Source: Nannobrachium achirus
Taxonomy: Eukaryota; Chordata; Actinopteri; Myctophiformes; Myctophidae
DNA length: 64,000 nucleotides
Reading direction: 5' to 3'
Assembly (NCBI GenBank): GCA_963921795.1
Contig: OY997641.1
Location: 53,874,950-53,938,949, forward strand
This document shows positions 1-11,164 of the stretch, one piece after another (the first letter of the stretch is position 1; each line of letters opens with the position of its first letter). The notes below the pieces were generated by a model that did not search any database, was not told where the DNA came from, and saw nothing but the letters and a program-made list of their open reading frames with translations. Both the position numbers and the translations under genes were made by a program.

Positions 1-1066
1 GTTTCACACAAGAGTGTTTGTAAAACACAACAGAGGAATCAAACATACGTGACACATCTTTTGTAATAATGTCAACAATTCTGTCATGCCTGGCAATGTA
101 AAGTCCTTTGTAAACATTACAGCCGTTTAATATACGAGACATACTCTATGCTGTCCGTGGTGTAAACAGTCATGCGCATTTGGATACCAAATGGACAGAT
201 TCAGTTTGGTAGGCAGCACTTGGGAGTCGTGCTTTTACAGTAAAGATGAGAATATCCTCATCAATAGCTGCGTTTTTAAGAATGGAGTGGGACACCGATC
301 CACCGAATGATCAGCTGACTGCAGGCAAGCAAGCTTATACCTTGCAGTCGCAGTCCTGTCCAGCGCTGCTTCCTTTGCTGCGCTCGGAGCGCTAGAAGGT
401 GCGCTCGCGCGCCGGGGGGGGCGCGCGCTTGATGTTCCATCGTGGCTCGCTGTTGCGCACACGTTGATTGACAGCTCGGTGATCACAGCTTCAGAGACGC
501 GCACAGCCTCGCCGCAGTGGCGTCAGTTCAGACAGAGCAAGCTAAGGTATGGCAACATGACAGGTGTCTTGCACGCGCGCCCTCAGGCGCGATAAAAAGT
601 ACATTTTTATTATTTCCCCCTGTAGCCAAGGTATGGCAGCTGCATACCCCTGCCATACCCAATTGACGCCCCTGCCTCGCCATCTCTTTTCCACTCCAGG
701 GAAACACCACTCCAGTTACACAAATCGTTCAGATCTGGCCAGTCAGAGTTTACTCCAAAACCGGTTGCGTTGGTATCCAATTTACCGCTGGGCTTCTTTT
801 TAAACCCAAGGAAGCTGGATGGGTCGCTCGTTTTGGGGACCTTGCGTCGCTCCAGGTCGAGAATGAGCGAGGCCCTGGCGAGCTCTCTGACCGCCCGCGG
901 TCGTCACAATTTAACATGTTTAACAGATGTGAAAGGCGTGTGGATATACTATATGTCCATTCAATGTCCGGTACCCCCAGCCCTCCCTCGCTCTTACTGT
1001 GGAATATGAAATAAAGAGACACTTTACTTTACCAAGTTCATTCATTCTTACATGGGATGGATGGCC
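1..1066. other. No gene recognised
   Basis: I see no convincing coding sequence here. The stretch has a GC-rich patch near 380-430 and a segment at 516-580 that recurs inverted near 6.6 kb (listed separately). An AATAAA motif lies near 1010, but no exon precedes it that I can recognise. The short open frames have no familiar motifs and overlap on both strands, as expected by chance. Confidence 0.5.
516..580 (+). repeat. Inverted partner of 6612-6672
   Basis: This segment, which includes GTCAGTTCAGA, CTAAGGTATGGCAACATGAC and CTTGCACGCGCG, is found in reverse complement at 6612-6672 with only a few differences. The two copies face each other across the histone and PDE4 remnants. They may be ends of one dispersed repeat family or of one large insertion. 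I cannot name the family. Confidence 0.7.
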
Positions 1067-1071
1067 TGGGT

Positions 1072-1087
1072 GGTCCTTAAAAGGATC
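1072..1087 (-). terminator. Histone 3' stem-loop, one mismatch
   Basis: On the minus strand this reads GATCCTTTTAAGGACC followed by ACCCA. It is a slightly degraded form of the replication-dependent histone stem-loop (consensus GGCTCTTTTAAGAGCC then ACCCA). One A-C mismatch breaks the six-base stem. It lies just past the H2B stop codon, as expected for histone mRNA 3' end processing by SLBP and U7 snRNP. Confidence 0.8.
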
Positions 1088-1113
1088 GTTGTGTTTAGAG
1101 CAGACAGAACAGT

Positions 1114-2050
<937 letters not shown>

Positions 2051-2056
2051 CTCTTT
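2051..2056 (-). promoter_or_regulatory. Possible histone downstream element
   Basis: AAAGAG on the minus strand lies about 17 nt past the stem-loop at 2073-2088. Purine-rich elements of this kind pair with U7 snRNA in histone pre-mRNA processing. The motif is short, so this is suggestive only. Confidence 0.35.
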
Positions 2057-2072
2057 GGATAATTTTGTGGGT

Positions 2073-2088
2073 GGCTCTTAAAAGAGCC
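2073..2088 (-). terminator. Canonical histone 3' stem-loop
   Basis: The minus strand reads GGCTCTTTTAAGAGCC then ACCCAC, a perfect replication-dependent histone stem-loop with a six-base-pair stem and four-base loop. It starts 26 nt after the stop codon of the small gene at 2115-2354, the usual spacing in histone mRNAs. No core histone reading frame lies upstream on this strand, so it appears to serve the small winged-helix-like gene. Confidence 0.9.
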
Positions 2089-2114
2089 GTTTGTTTGTTT
2101 GAATGAATGCCTTC

Positions 2115-2354
2115 TCAGCGCTTCCAGAACTCAGCCTGTTCCCATTTGACGTTGAAAGGGGCCTCCGAGCCTCTCCCTTTCATCCTGCTGTGGTTTCGGT
2201 ACTCCACGTCGCCTTTTCTTATCAGCAGTCTCATACCTTCTCTCACATCAAGGCCACCACCTCGAATCTCATAGCGGTTCTGGAGGCTTGCACGAATTGT
2301 GTCGAACCTGGTCCACTTTCTGTTCTGAAGCACGCTGAGGATCTGCTTGTCCAT
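2115..2354 (-). CDS. Small basic winged-helix-like protein, histone-type gene
   Basis: This 79-residue intronless frame starts MDKQILSVLQNRKWTRF and ends FWKR. It is not H1, H2A, H2B, H3 or H4. The frame is open upstream to 2429 but has no earlier ATG, and the start agrees with the related gene at 27815-28105, which also begins Met-Asp. Shared motifs are W-T-[KR]-[FW]-x-T-I near residues 14-20 and, nearer the C terminus, GM followed by L-[LI]-x-x-G-x-V-x-[FY]. My guess is a helix-turn-helix or winged-helix fold with a beta wing; that is inference. I count a net positive charge of about +8. TATA, CCAAT and E2F-like motifs lie upstream and a perfect histone stem-loop downstream, so expression in S phase with poly(A)-minus mRNA is predicted. 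No lesion is visible. The function is unknown. Confidence 0.6.
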   Translation of the reverse strand: MDKQILSVLQNRKWTRFDTIRASLQNRYEIRGGGLDVREGMRLLIRKGDVEYRNHSRMKGRGSEAPFNVKWEQAEFWKR

Positions 2355-2445
2355 GCCGCCGGCGCCAATGGTCTCCTTCTGGATGGATAAGATAGAAGCT
2401 TCTTCCGATGCTGCTGGAATGATGAATCATACGAAAAAGCGTCTG

Positions 2446-2528
2446 CCTTTTATAGCATAAACATGACAGGGCGCCTTTCTCTGATTGGCCTGTGGTCAAA
2501 AACATTTCGCGCCACCTTTTCTGATTGG
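2446..2528 (-). promoter_or_regulatory. Histone-type promoter of the small gene
   Basis: On the minus strand, moving away from the gene: a TATAAAAGG box (2446-2454), a CCAAT box (2484-2488), an E2F-like GGCGCGAAA (2505-2513) and a second CCAAT box (2524-2528). The gene at 27815-28105 has the same elements in the same order. The distal CCAAT box may be shared with the divergent H2A gene starting at 2668. Confidence 0.7.
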
Positions 2529-2667
2529 TCAGCAGCTCATACACACTCGGCCAGCACACACCCCGGCTGAGCTGGTCGTCTCCGTCTGTAACAGTGTAGA
2601 GCAGGCTGCCTGTCCTCCCTTACGTCCTCATTCACTTCTGAATCAACAACTGAACTGAAGCTGAAAA

Positions 2668-2965
2668 ATGAGTGGGCGTGGTAAGGGAGGAAGGCAACAA
2701 TGCCCAGAGAGTCGGTGCCGTCGCCCCGGTGTATCTGGCGGCCGTCCTCGAGTACCTGACCGCTGAGATCCTAGAGTTGGCTGGAAACGCTACCCGTGAC
2801 AACAAGAAGACTCGTATCATCCCCCGTCACCTCCAGCTGGCCGTCCGCAACGACGAGGAGCTCAACAAACTGCTAGGCGGAGTGACCATCGCTCAGGGCG
2901 GTGTGCTGCCCAACATCCAGGCTGTCCTGCTCCTCAAGAAGACCGAGAAAGCCGCCAAGAAATAA
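2668..2965 (+). pseudogene. Histone H2A with internal deletion and frameshift
   Basis: The frame starts ATG with MSGRGKGG, the H2A N terminus, then jumps to [20 protein letters not shown] in another frame. About 28 codons (roughly residues 9-36, including the basic tail and alpha 1) are missing and the phase is shifted by one. From there the H2A fold is intact to the KKTEKAAKK tail and TAA stop, with small changes (AGAP to AVAP, AARD to ATRD, LLPKK to LLLKK). A downstream GTG frame would give a protein without the N-terminal tail. It is most likely dead. The stem-loop is at 2999-3014. Confidence 0.93.
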
Positions 2966-2998
2966 ACCTGCCTCATTCTTCTGAATAAACCCCACAAA

Positions 2999-3014
2999 GG
3001 CTCTTTTAAGAGCC
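2999..3014 (+). terminator. Canonical histone 3' stem-loop (H2A)
   Basis: GGCTCTTTTAAGAGCC followed by ACCCAC, 33 nt after the H2A stop. It is a perfect match to the consensus although the gene itself is broken. An AATAAA also lies between stop and stem-loop (about 2982-2987). Confidence 0.92.
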
Positions 3015-3055
3015 ACCCACTAATTCAACAAAGGGTTGCTTCTAATGGCCTATGA

Positions 3056-3403
<348 letters not shown>

Positions 3404-3434
3404 TAATGCTGACTTGATCTACCAACAACCCAAA

Positions 3435-3450
3435 GGCTCTTTTAAGAGCT
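3435..3450 (+). terminator. Histone 3' stem-loop (H4)
   Basis: GGCTCTTTTAAGAGCT, followed by GCCGCCCA. The last stem base is changed (a G-U pair in RNA), so the stem is still nearly complete. It lies 31 nt past the H4 stop. Confidence 0.85.
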
Positions 3451-3591
3451 GCCGCCCACACTTTCTATACAGAGTTAATTATATCAGACATGGTGAAATG
3501 CATTTTTTTATTACTTTCTGTGGTACAAACTGACTCATAGATTCATAAAAAAGTATCATGTCGAATTAATATTAAGTCTGCAGTTATAGTG

Positions 3592-3593
3592 TG

Positions 3594-3659
<66 letters not shown>
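3592..3659. repeat. (GT)n microsatellite
   Basis: A nearly pure GT array of about 65 bp lies in the spacer between the H4 and H2B remnants. No gene is seen from 3451 to 3839. Confidence 0.95.
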
Positions 3660-3662
<3 letters not shown>

Positions 3663-3839
3663 AACTGGTTTAATATTGGAGCGTGGCTTGATATACATAA
3701 TAATTCCAATTAAAATATAGATTCACCCTACATGTTTATTATACTTTGTCACTAGTCTATATTTTAGCTGGTGGGAAACATAGTGGAGAAACAAAGACAG
3801 TGTCACCTCCCTCTGAGAGTCACATAGGCAGTAGGCCAG

Positions 3840-3892
3840 CCAATCAAATGCTGGGATTCGCACACTACATTTTCATGGACCTCCCATAAATA
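3840..3892 (+). promoter_or_regulatory. H2B promoter: CCAAT and TATA-like
   Basis: A CCAAT box at 3840-3844 and a TATA-like CATAAATA at 3885-3892 lie about 70-120 bp upstream of the H2B ATG at 3962. This is the usual layout of replication-dependent histone promoters. Confidence 0.6.
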
Positions 3893-3961
3893 CTGGTGTA
3901 ACACCACCTCGGCTCTCAGTCACTTCTTATCTTTACTTCAAGGCAAGCCATTGAGAGAACC

Positions 3962-4742
<781 letters not shown>

Positions 4743-5246
4743 CCCATATTTTCGAGAAAGAGTTGATCATGTCCTTAATAATATGTCAGATAAAATCAGA
4801 ACAGTATGAAAGTACCTGAAAGTACAGTATAAGTGGTTAAAACATGATTTCATATCTTCACACTAAGCTCAAACTCTAATGATATTTTACTCCCTCTCAA
4901 GACAGATCCTGCAATATGCTGTATATACATTGAGGATCTGTCAGCACTAAAATCACAAAAACATATTGTATTGACAGATAAAGGACACATTTACCATATG
5001 CCTGTCTCACACACAAACGCGCACGCACGCACACAATAAGCTTCAAACTAAGCTTGTCTGTGCTCCTGTCCTCTATACCGATATGAATCCAACTACAATG
5101 TTGAAATGGAGGACATGAGAAACACTCACTGGTGTTGATGAGGAACTGGTTGTTGAATCCTGGGTGATCCTGGGCAGGGGCGTCACACCAAATTCTGGGC
5201 CCCGGGTACAAGGATTCACTGTGGGGCCCCTGTGCTTTAACTATTA

Positions 5247-5303
5247 AAAAATAGCAGATATACAAGCTCACAGCGCGGCAGAGCTTGTAGATCTGCTATT
5301 TTT
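5247..5303. repeat. Dispersed hairpin repeat, copy 1
   Basis: Arms of 23 bp (AATAGCAGATATACAAGCTC and its inverse with one mismatch) around an 11-base GC-rich spacer. Confidence 0.9.
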
Positions 5304-5488
5304 GAAAAATCGTGAAAATGTGTGCAAGAAACCTGTGTCAAGGACCCCCAAGATGATATGTATTTGGCCACGGACCCCGATCTCAAAATATTTCGTTCCA
5401 GGGACCCCCAGAAGCAAAATTTGAGTTAGAAATGTTCGCTTAAAAATTGCATATTACTCAAAGATTTTCACACATTTTCACAACTTTT

Positions 5489-5562
5489 CAAAAATAGCAG
5501 ATCTACAAGCTCGCAGCGCGGCACTCGGTGCCGCGCTGTGAGCTTGTATATCTGCTATTTTT
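5489..5562. repeat. Dispersed hairpin repeat, copy 2
   Basis: Arms of about 34 bp: AATAGCAGATCTACAAGCTC continuing into GCAGCGCGGCA, with the inverse on the other side. This is the longest near-perfect copy in the first 10 kb. Confidence 0.92.
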
Positions 5563-6208
5563 CAATAGATAAAGTTATTAGGGCCCCTCCACCTTGGGCC
5601 CCAGTAACTCAGTCTAACTTTCCTACCCCTTGTGACGCCCCTGATCCTGGGTGGTCATGAATGGCACTGGCAAAGATAGCAGCCAATATCTCCGGGTCTG
5701 TGAACACAGACTGAGCCTGCTATGAAGATTATCTTATCGTTGATATCTCCATATTCTAACTTATTATTATTTTTCTTTTGTCTTTTTGTTTTCATCAAAT
5801 GAATGCGCTACTTGATCATACTACAGTGTCACACAAATGTATCAAACGTAGCAGATCAAAAATTGGGGAGAACGGGAACGTCCGAAGCAGTAAAAGAGTT
5901 GAATTGGTTCAAATCCATACACTACAGATGCTTTCCAGGTCTAAATGTGCTGAATACCTCCAGAGCGGGGCGAGGAGAGCAGCACGTGCGCAGACTGGAG
6001 GACGTTGGCGGCGTGCACGTTGCTGTGGTAGGCCACGTCTGCGTGGTAGTGGTCCTCCAAGGTCATCAGGTACGTGATCAACGTGTCTGACGGAATCTTG
6101 AACTTCTTCAACAAATCCCTCTCCTGCTCCAGAGGAGGAGATAAAGGGAAGAGAGACATATTTAGCAGACACTCTTAATAATCCCATTTATGCCGATTTT
6201 TTTTTTTT

Positions 6209-6254
6209 AAATAGCAGATATACAAGCTCCTGCGAGCGTGTAGATCTTCTATTT
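6209..6254. repeat. Dispersed hairpin repeat, copy 3
   Basis: Arms AAATAGCAGATATACAAGCT and an inverse with two or three mismatches; the spacer is only about 4 bases. Confidence 0.85.
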
Positions 6255-6495
6255 TTGATTGATTGTGATTTCTTTTGTCTTCAAATAAATATTTTTTTAA
6301 AAGCAAACGAATATTCAAATATTTGCTTCTGGGGGGGGTCCCTGGAACAACACATTTTTAGATGAGGGGTCCGCGGCCAAATGCATGTCATTTTGGGGGT
6401 CCTTTACATGAAGAAGTTTGAGAACCACTGAATTAGAAGGATTTAGAAGACATTTATAGCATCGGGTCAAATGCACTTAATGTTCACGATTTTTC

Positions 6496-6541
6496 AAAAA
6501 TAGCAGGTCTACAAGCTTGCAGCTTGTATATCTCTGCTATT
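6496..6541. repeat. Dispersed hairpin repeat, copy 4
   Basis: Left arm AATAGCAGGTCTACAAGCT, right arm AGCTTGTATATCTCTGCTAT; the spacer is very short. Confidence 0.85.
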
Positions 6542-6611
6542 CTTTAATAGTTTAATAGTAGGAGCTATAGTCAACCTTTTCGTGACTAAAGCTAAAATAA
6601 AAAACGCCTTT

Positions 6612-6672
6612 GCGCGCGTGCAAGACACCAGTCATGTTGCCATACCTTAGCTTTTTCTGAACTGACGCCACT
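6612..6672 (-). repeat. Inverted partner of 516-580
   Basis: Reverse complement of the segment at 516-580, including GCAAGACACC, GTCATGTTGCCATACCTTAG and TGACGCCACT. See the entry at 516. Confidence 0.7.
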
Positions 6673-6854
6673 GAGAATAACCACAAAAAAATTAAAATAA
6701 ATCTAAAATCTGTACATGTACTGTAGGATGCCAGGTCAACAATGACCTGAGAGAGACATTATGAAGCCACAGACACCAAGCAGTGTTGACCAAATTTACG
6801 AGAGAAAAAAAAAAAAAAACAAGCACAACAGAAGCGACTTTGTGCCACATTTTG

Positions 6855-6922
6855 AAAATAGACAATCTACAAGCTCACAACGTGTCGCGGATCAGCTGAT
6901 CACCTTGTAGATCAGCTATTTT
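6855..6922. repeat. Dispersed hairpin repeat, copy 5
   Basis: Left arm ATAGACAATCTACAAGCTCA, right arm CTTGTAGATCAGCTATTTT. The loop region carries its own palindrome, GATCAGCTGATC. It is followed near 6965-7015 by GTCCTTGACATG and TTTGAGAACCACTG, a hAT-like end. Confidence 0.85.
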
Positions 6923-7451
6923 AAACATTTTAACAACACAAATCTGGTACAGGGCTCACAAAATACTTGTAGATGGCGGGTCCTTGACATGAAAATGTTT
7001 GAGAACCACTGGTTTATAAACAACATTAGGAAAGCAAGCTCAAAGTCGCTTATAATAAGGCAGGCTTGGCAACACTGACACCAAGGCAGCTGTTCCGCTC
7101 AAGTGTTGATTGACGTGGACCTACACTGTACTAACATTGGGTGCGTTTATATGCACAGAGGTATTCCACTTATATTCGGAATGACTGCTCATTCAGAATA
7201 GAAATGCTCATATAAACGTTTAGGAATGGCCATTCCGGTCTGACCCGAATTAATTTTCATTCTGGTCTGAAGAGGTGGTTTATGCCGTTTCAATCGGGAT
7301 ACATTTGTCATATAAACGCTCCATTCAGAATGAACTGCTGTCTGACCTGCCCCACCCCCCCCCCCCCCCCCCCCCCCCCTCCGACCTGAAGTAGGCCTAC
7401 TTTGCGTATGCCCAAAGTTCTATTCCGAATGAATCCCTTGGTCATGTAAAC

Positions 7452-7889
7452 CAGTGGTTCTCAACCTGTGGGTCGGGACCCCCAGGGGGGTCGCAAATTT
7501 ATTTTGGGGGGGTCCACAGATGATTATCTCAATGTAACATTGTTGTCTCACTCAACAGTAAACAAACCAACATAAAGTTTAAGTGTATAGAGGGTATCTG
7601 CACATTTCTAAAGTGACAATTTAAGGACTTTTTAATACCTCTGAAATGACAAATTAAACATTGGCCAAATTGTCAAATATCAGAGGCAGAAATTGTGAAA
7701 ATAGACGATCTACATGCTCACAACACCTCGCGTTGCGAGGCGTTGTGAGCATGTAGATCAGCTATTTTCACAATAGAACCGTGTTCCACAAAATGTAATT
7801 CCTCAACTCTTAGTGCATGTGAGTGGGGGGTCCCCAGTTAAAATATGATAATTTTGGGGGTCACGGCCAGAAAAGGTTGAGAACCACTG
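7452..7889. mobile_element. hAT-type MITE, nested
   Basis: Ends CAGTGGTTCTCAACCT and the inverse AGGTTGAGAACCACTG. The 8-bp target duplication ATGTAAAC is perfect (7444-7451 and 7890-7897). A copy of the dispersed hairpin lies at its centre (7693-7773). It inserted into the older MITE at 7139-8012. Confidence 0.95.
7693..7773. repeat. Dispersed hairpin repeat, copy 6
   Basis: Arms of about 38 bp: TTGTGAAAATAGACGATCTA, CATGCTCACAACACCTCG and their inverse, with few mismatches and a spacer of about 5 bases. Confidence 0.93.
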
Positions 7890-8353
7890 ATGTAAACGAC
7901 CGTGGAATGAGGGATACTTGTATTCAGGTCCCATGTAAACGTTTGGGTATGAAGCTCTATTCGGAATAAGTTCATTCTGAATGGCATTCTGAATGTGCAT
8001 ATAAACGCACCCCTTGAGTTCCACCTGTGTCTAGTTTGTTTCAGTGTTTGTTCAGATCATCTGTGTCCATGATCTGATAGTGTGTCTGTCCTGCTTTAAC
8101 CTACAAATACAGGGAAGTGCTGGCCATTGGGAAAAGCGGGACAACTCCCGAACGGCGGTTCATTCCCGGCCGGTCCAGGCCGGCCATTAGGAAAAAAATA
8201 AAATGGCGGCCTTCGTTCCATTTTGGGGGCTGGGCGGCCAACAAAGTAAATCGTCACTGTCGGGCAGAAACCTTGTATCTCCATGTTTCAAATATGTACA
8301 TTTTTTCACAAAGCAAAGCCCTGCTTCATCATACAAGGCCGTCGCACAAAAGT

Positions 8354-8417
8354 AGTGAAAACAGCAGATCTACAAGCACACAACGCCTCGTGTGCTTGTA
8401 GATCGGCTGTTTTCACT
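8354..8417. repeat. Dispersed hairpin repeat, copy 7
   Basis: Arms of about 28 bp beginning AGTGAAAACAGCAGATCTAC and closing GATCGGCTGTTTTCACT. No hAT ends are visible around this copy. Confidence 0.9.
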
Positions 8418-8515
8418 AGTTTAAATCACAAGACAACTACGAAATATAACTCATGTAATTGGCCCATGCACTGGCTTGTCACGATCTGAAAATGGCAAAT
8501 CTTTGAGTTGCAGCA

Positions 8516-8547
8516 GCGCTATAGAGAGAGATCTCTCTCTATAGCGC
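8516..8547. repeat. Perfect 32-bp palindrome
   Basis: The 16-base half GCGCTATAGAGAGAGA is followed directly by its exact reverse complement. There is no spacer. It is unrelated to the dispersed hairpin family. Confidence 0.95.
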
Positions 8548-8814
8548 GCAATGAGGGCCTCTCCAACTCTTCTTCCTGGGCTGAATCAGGGGCCCAGCAC
8601 CTCCCTGTACAAATACTCAACATTACATTTATGTTGGTATTTAAAGCTTGATGTTTCAATTACTCCTGTTACCACATGAACATAACCCATTAAATTGTCT
8701 AGTTAAAGGCACTAAGGGCCAATGTTTGTCGCTTTGAACAGTAACAGCCTTTAACTTTTTCTCTGCCATTTTAAACATAGCTGTAGTAAGCAGCTGCCAA
8801 ATTGTCCTTACCTT

Positions 8815-9145
8815 TTAACGTGGGCACGCGCACGCATCGTGCACAATCTGTGCGCGACTCATCTAGTAGACGTGTAGACTCGGTGACAAGCTTTCGAATA
8901 CAAAAAACCCCATTGAAAAAGACATATCCGTTGCCACGCTGTATCTCTGCTTATCAGCCAGTGTTTACATGAAAAAGCATTGAAAAAAGCCAACTGTGCG
9001 CTATGGTAACACGTGGACACGTTCGCGCACAAAACGCACGATATGTGCGGGGATCATAATCCAGGCCTGTAGAGACTGGATCAAAGTTTCCAAACGCAAA
9101 AATCCGATTGAAAAACGAGCGTTCCATCGCCCAGTAGCTTCCACT
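8815..9145. repeat. Two diverged copies of one segment
   Basis: 8820-8960 and 8995-9140 share an order of motifs: ACGTGG or ACGTGGGCACG, a GCACGATNTGTGCG-like stretch, TAGAGACTGG or GTAGACTCGG, and AATCCGATTGAAAAA or CCCCATTGAAAAA. This suggests an old tandem duplication or two TE ends. No coding sequence is recognised between 8550 and 9545. Confidence 0.5.
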
Positions 9146-9545
9146 TCTGTTACACAGTAAACCAATGGAGGCGGGACTATGGCCCAGGCTCAGACTGGAT
9201 ACGGAAAGCTGGATCCGGTCCAGACCGGAAATGACCGGATACAGTTAGGGGGGCGGGCCTAAAGAGCCAGAATCAGCGAAAATCTGCGCTAATACTTTTA
9301 ATCCTTTCATAATGATTAAAGCTAATTAAACTTTGCGGGCTCTACGGGCATGGCAGCGCGGTACAGCGGGAAATCTACGGTCTCTACGGGGATCGCGAGG
9401 TATGAGTTAACATCACCTTTATGGGTCACGACTCGGATTAAAAACAAATATTTTCTTGCATAATTTTTTTTAAATTAATTAATTATTTATTTTACAATAA
9501 TTGTATGCATTTTAAAACAAGAAAATCACAACAAATGATTAAGTA

Positions 9546-9618
9546 GTAAAAATAGCCAATCTACAAGCTCGCAAAGAGGTGTGAAGCTGCACGTTGTGCG
9601 CTTGTAGATCTATTTTCA
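9546..9618. repeat. Dispersed hairpin repeat, copy 8
   Basis: Left arm AATAGCCAATCTACAAGCTC, right arm GCTTGTAGATCTATTTTCACT; the centre is diverged. Confidence 0.85.
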
Positions 9619-9778
9619 CTAGTTTAGGTCCTGTACCGGTACAAACGTCTAATGTCTCTTACACCTAATGTCTCACGCACATACAGTATAGTCTGTAAGA
9701 ATGTCCTTATATGACAGGGTGCCATGGCATTGGTCCCAAATCTCATTGTTCCTACATCCCATTAGTCAGAATCTAAAT

Positions 9779-9868
9779 ACTATGCCTAAACCTAAACCTA
9801 ACCTCAGTAAAACTATGCCTAAACCTAACCCAAACCCTAACGTAAAACTATGCCTAAACCTAACCCTA
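9779..9868. repeat. Interstitial telomere-like repeats
   Basis: Degenerate CCTAAA, CCTAAC and CCCTAA units, interrupted by a spacer CAGTAAAACTATGCCTAA. The same spacer occurs in the telomere-like stretch at 62196-62259, so both belong to one family rather than to two independent telomere fusions. Confidence 0.75.
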
Positions 9869-10274
9869 ACTAAATTCAGACTAATGAGATGTAGGACTAT
9901 GGACTTATGGGCAGTCCCCATATGACAGCATATATGTTATTGATTACTGTGAAAAATGTTGCGACAAAATTAATTGTATCGATATTATGTTGATATTATG
10001 TGACCTACTGTAGCCTATATTTACTGTCTAACTGGGAACACATGAAGAAACACATTTGCAAAAAACTGAACCCAAAATTAAGAGAAAAGGCTGTTGAAAC
10101 ATTTAGTTATTCAAGGCCAAAATGATAATAAAAATCCACAATCAAATAGTAAACAATACTAAGCTCCCTAACTGTCAACAAAACAGAAGAAAAAAGTGGG
10201 AGCTAAATAAACGGCAGAGAACAGCTATACACTCCACTGCACTCACCAGCAATCTTCATACAACTTATGCCTTT

Positions 10275-10454
10275 ATGTAGTTGCTTGCAACGTAGGTTCA
10301 GGAGTGGAGACCCACCTCTGCTCATCCATGCCACTTCCCTGTCACAATCACCTCATCACATACACCTGCCTCACTATCTCCTGGCCAATCCAGTATAAAA
10401 GCACCTGTGTTTGCCTCCCCTACCTGTTTGTATCTGCAAAAGTAGAAACCAAAC
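10275..10454 (+). repeat. 5' direct repeat of DIRS/Ngaro-like element
   Basis: 180 bp from ATGTAGTTGCTTGCAACG to GTAGAAACCAAAC. It is repeated at 14692-14886 with near identity apart from a 15-bp insertion there. It contains CCAGTATAAAAGCACC, a probable TATA promoter. Confidence 0.9.
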
Positions 10455-10667
10455 TCTACATCGTCTGTTGCTCGTTTTCGTGTAAGTTCACTTGCTTACA
10501 AGCTAATCCCCTTTGTCTCAAGGTAAAGCCTTGTCCTCCAAGCGCGTTGTTTGTTCCAAGCGCGTTGTTTGTTTAATTTAGTTAATTGAATTTTTTGATT
10601 GTTTAAGTTTAGACGTTTTGTGCATATTTAAGTTTAGTCTCGAGGCTCGGCCTCGAGGCCGTCCACA

Positions 10668-11153
10668 ATGGACGAGCTTTTTGTGAATGCGTCCGACGAC
10701 GAATTGTTTTCGGACGCGTCGGTTTTTTCGATAGCTGAAAGCAGCCGTTCAAGTGCAGCTGACTTCCAAAGTCCCTTTCCACCAGCACAGCCGGTCGCAA
10801 TCTCGCCTAGCCAGCCTTCCACCTCGCGCCGAGATGCACCTGTGACCGGCGGCCGTTCGCAGGGGCTCGATTTGCCTCTGCAAACTATTTCACACTGGAC
10901 GGTCGCCGGTCTGCAGGATGTTCTAACAGCGGCCGGCATTCCATTCTCGCGAACGGACCGCAAAGCTTATTTGTTTAGAGCGGTCATGGCCCATTACCGT
11001 GGCACTGACCACCGCCGTGCCGGCTCAGCTCCCGCCACCGCTCCCGCCCCCGCTCGCCCAGCTCCGCCTCCCGGAGCCCTACGTTCCAGCTCTACAACTA
11101 GGCTATCCTCCTCCGCTCCGACTCCTGCAGCTCCACCAGCTCTTCGTCGACAG
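10668..11153 (+). CDS. Gag-like N-terminal segment of DIRS/Ngaro element
   Basis: 162 codons start MDELFVNASDDELFSD. Residues about 76-110 (HWTVAGLQDVLTAAGIPFSR and following) resemble a SAP-like helix-extension-helix, as in fish DIRS/Ngaro gag proteins. A strong splice donor CAG|GTAAGT lies at 11151-11159, exactly at a codon boundary. Without splicing the frame runs on through Pro-Arg-rich repeats to 11936. If spliced to CCCCCCAG at 12525, the next segment joins in phase. That joining is inference; transcripts would decide. Confidence 0.65.
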
Positions 11154-11164
11154 GTAAGTATGCA

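Larger units (their letters stand above)
5175..5643. mobile_element. hAT-type MITE inside the PDE4 exon
   Basis: Termini are CAGGGGCGTCACA and its inverse TGTGACGCCCCTG. The 8-bp target duplication ATCCTGGG is perfect (5167-5174 and 5644-5651). The body is non-coding and contains two copies of the dispersed hairpin repeat (5247-5303 and 5489-5562). Confidence 0.95.
5130..6123 (-). pseudogene. pde4: PDE4 phosphodiesterase, two catalytic-domain exons
   Basis: Exon A (6123 to 5958) encodes [20 protein letters not shown], then [20 protein letters not shown] and VLLSSP, and ends in a GT donor. Exon B (5716 to 5130) encodes AQSVFTDPEILAAIFASAIHD, then HPGFNNQFLINT, and ends A|GTGAGT. These are the cAMP-phosphodiesterase 4 catalytic-domain exons with metal-binding residues in HADVAYH and AIHD. 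Lesions: an extra C near 5967-5970 shifts the frame at the end of exon A; the Val-Asp of HDVDHPG is missing; and a hAT element (5175-5643) splits exon B. Flanking PDE4 exons are not seen, so this is a fragment. The paralogue (A-D) cannot be told. Confidence 0.88.
7139..8012. mobile_element. MITE with nested hAT insertion
   Basis: Outer ends are GGGTGCGTTTATATGCACA and its inverse TGTGCATATAAACGCACCC, a 19-bp terminal inverted repeat. The body repeats motifs such as CATATAAACG and ATTCGGAAT in both orientations. A hAT element (7452-7889) sits inside it. A poly-C run of about 25 bases lies at 7355-7379. I cannot fix the target duplication, so no superfamily is given. Confidence 0.85.

Noticed and set aside
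2115..2354. Linker histone H1
   Set aside because: Position and stem-loop would fit, but the residues do not match the H1 globular domain and there is no Lys/Ala/Pro-rich tail.
9779..9868. True telomere or chromosome-fusion site
   Set aside because: Units are degenerate and share a specific spacer with a second site, which fits a dispersed repeat.
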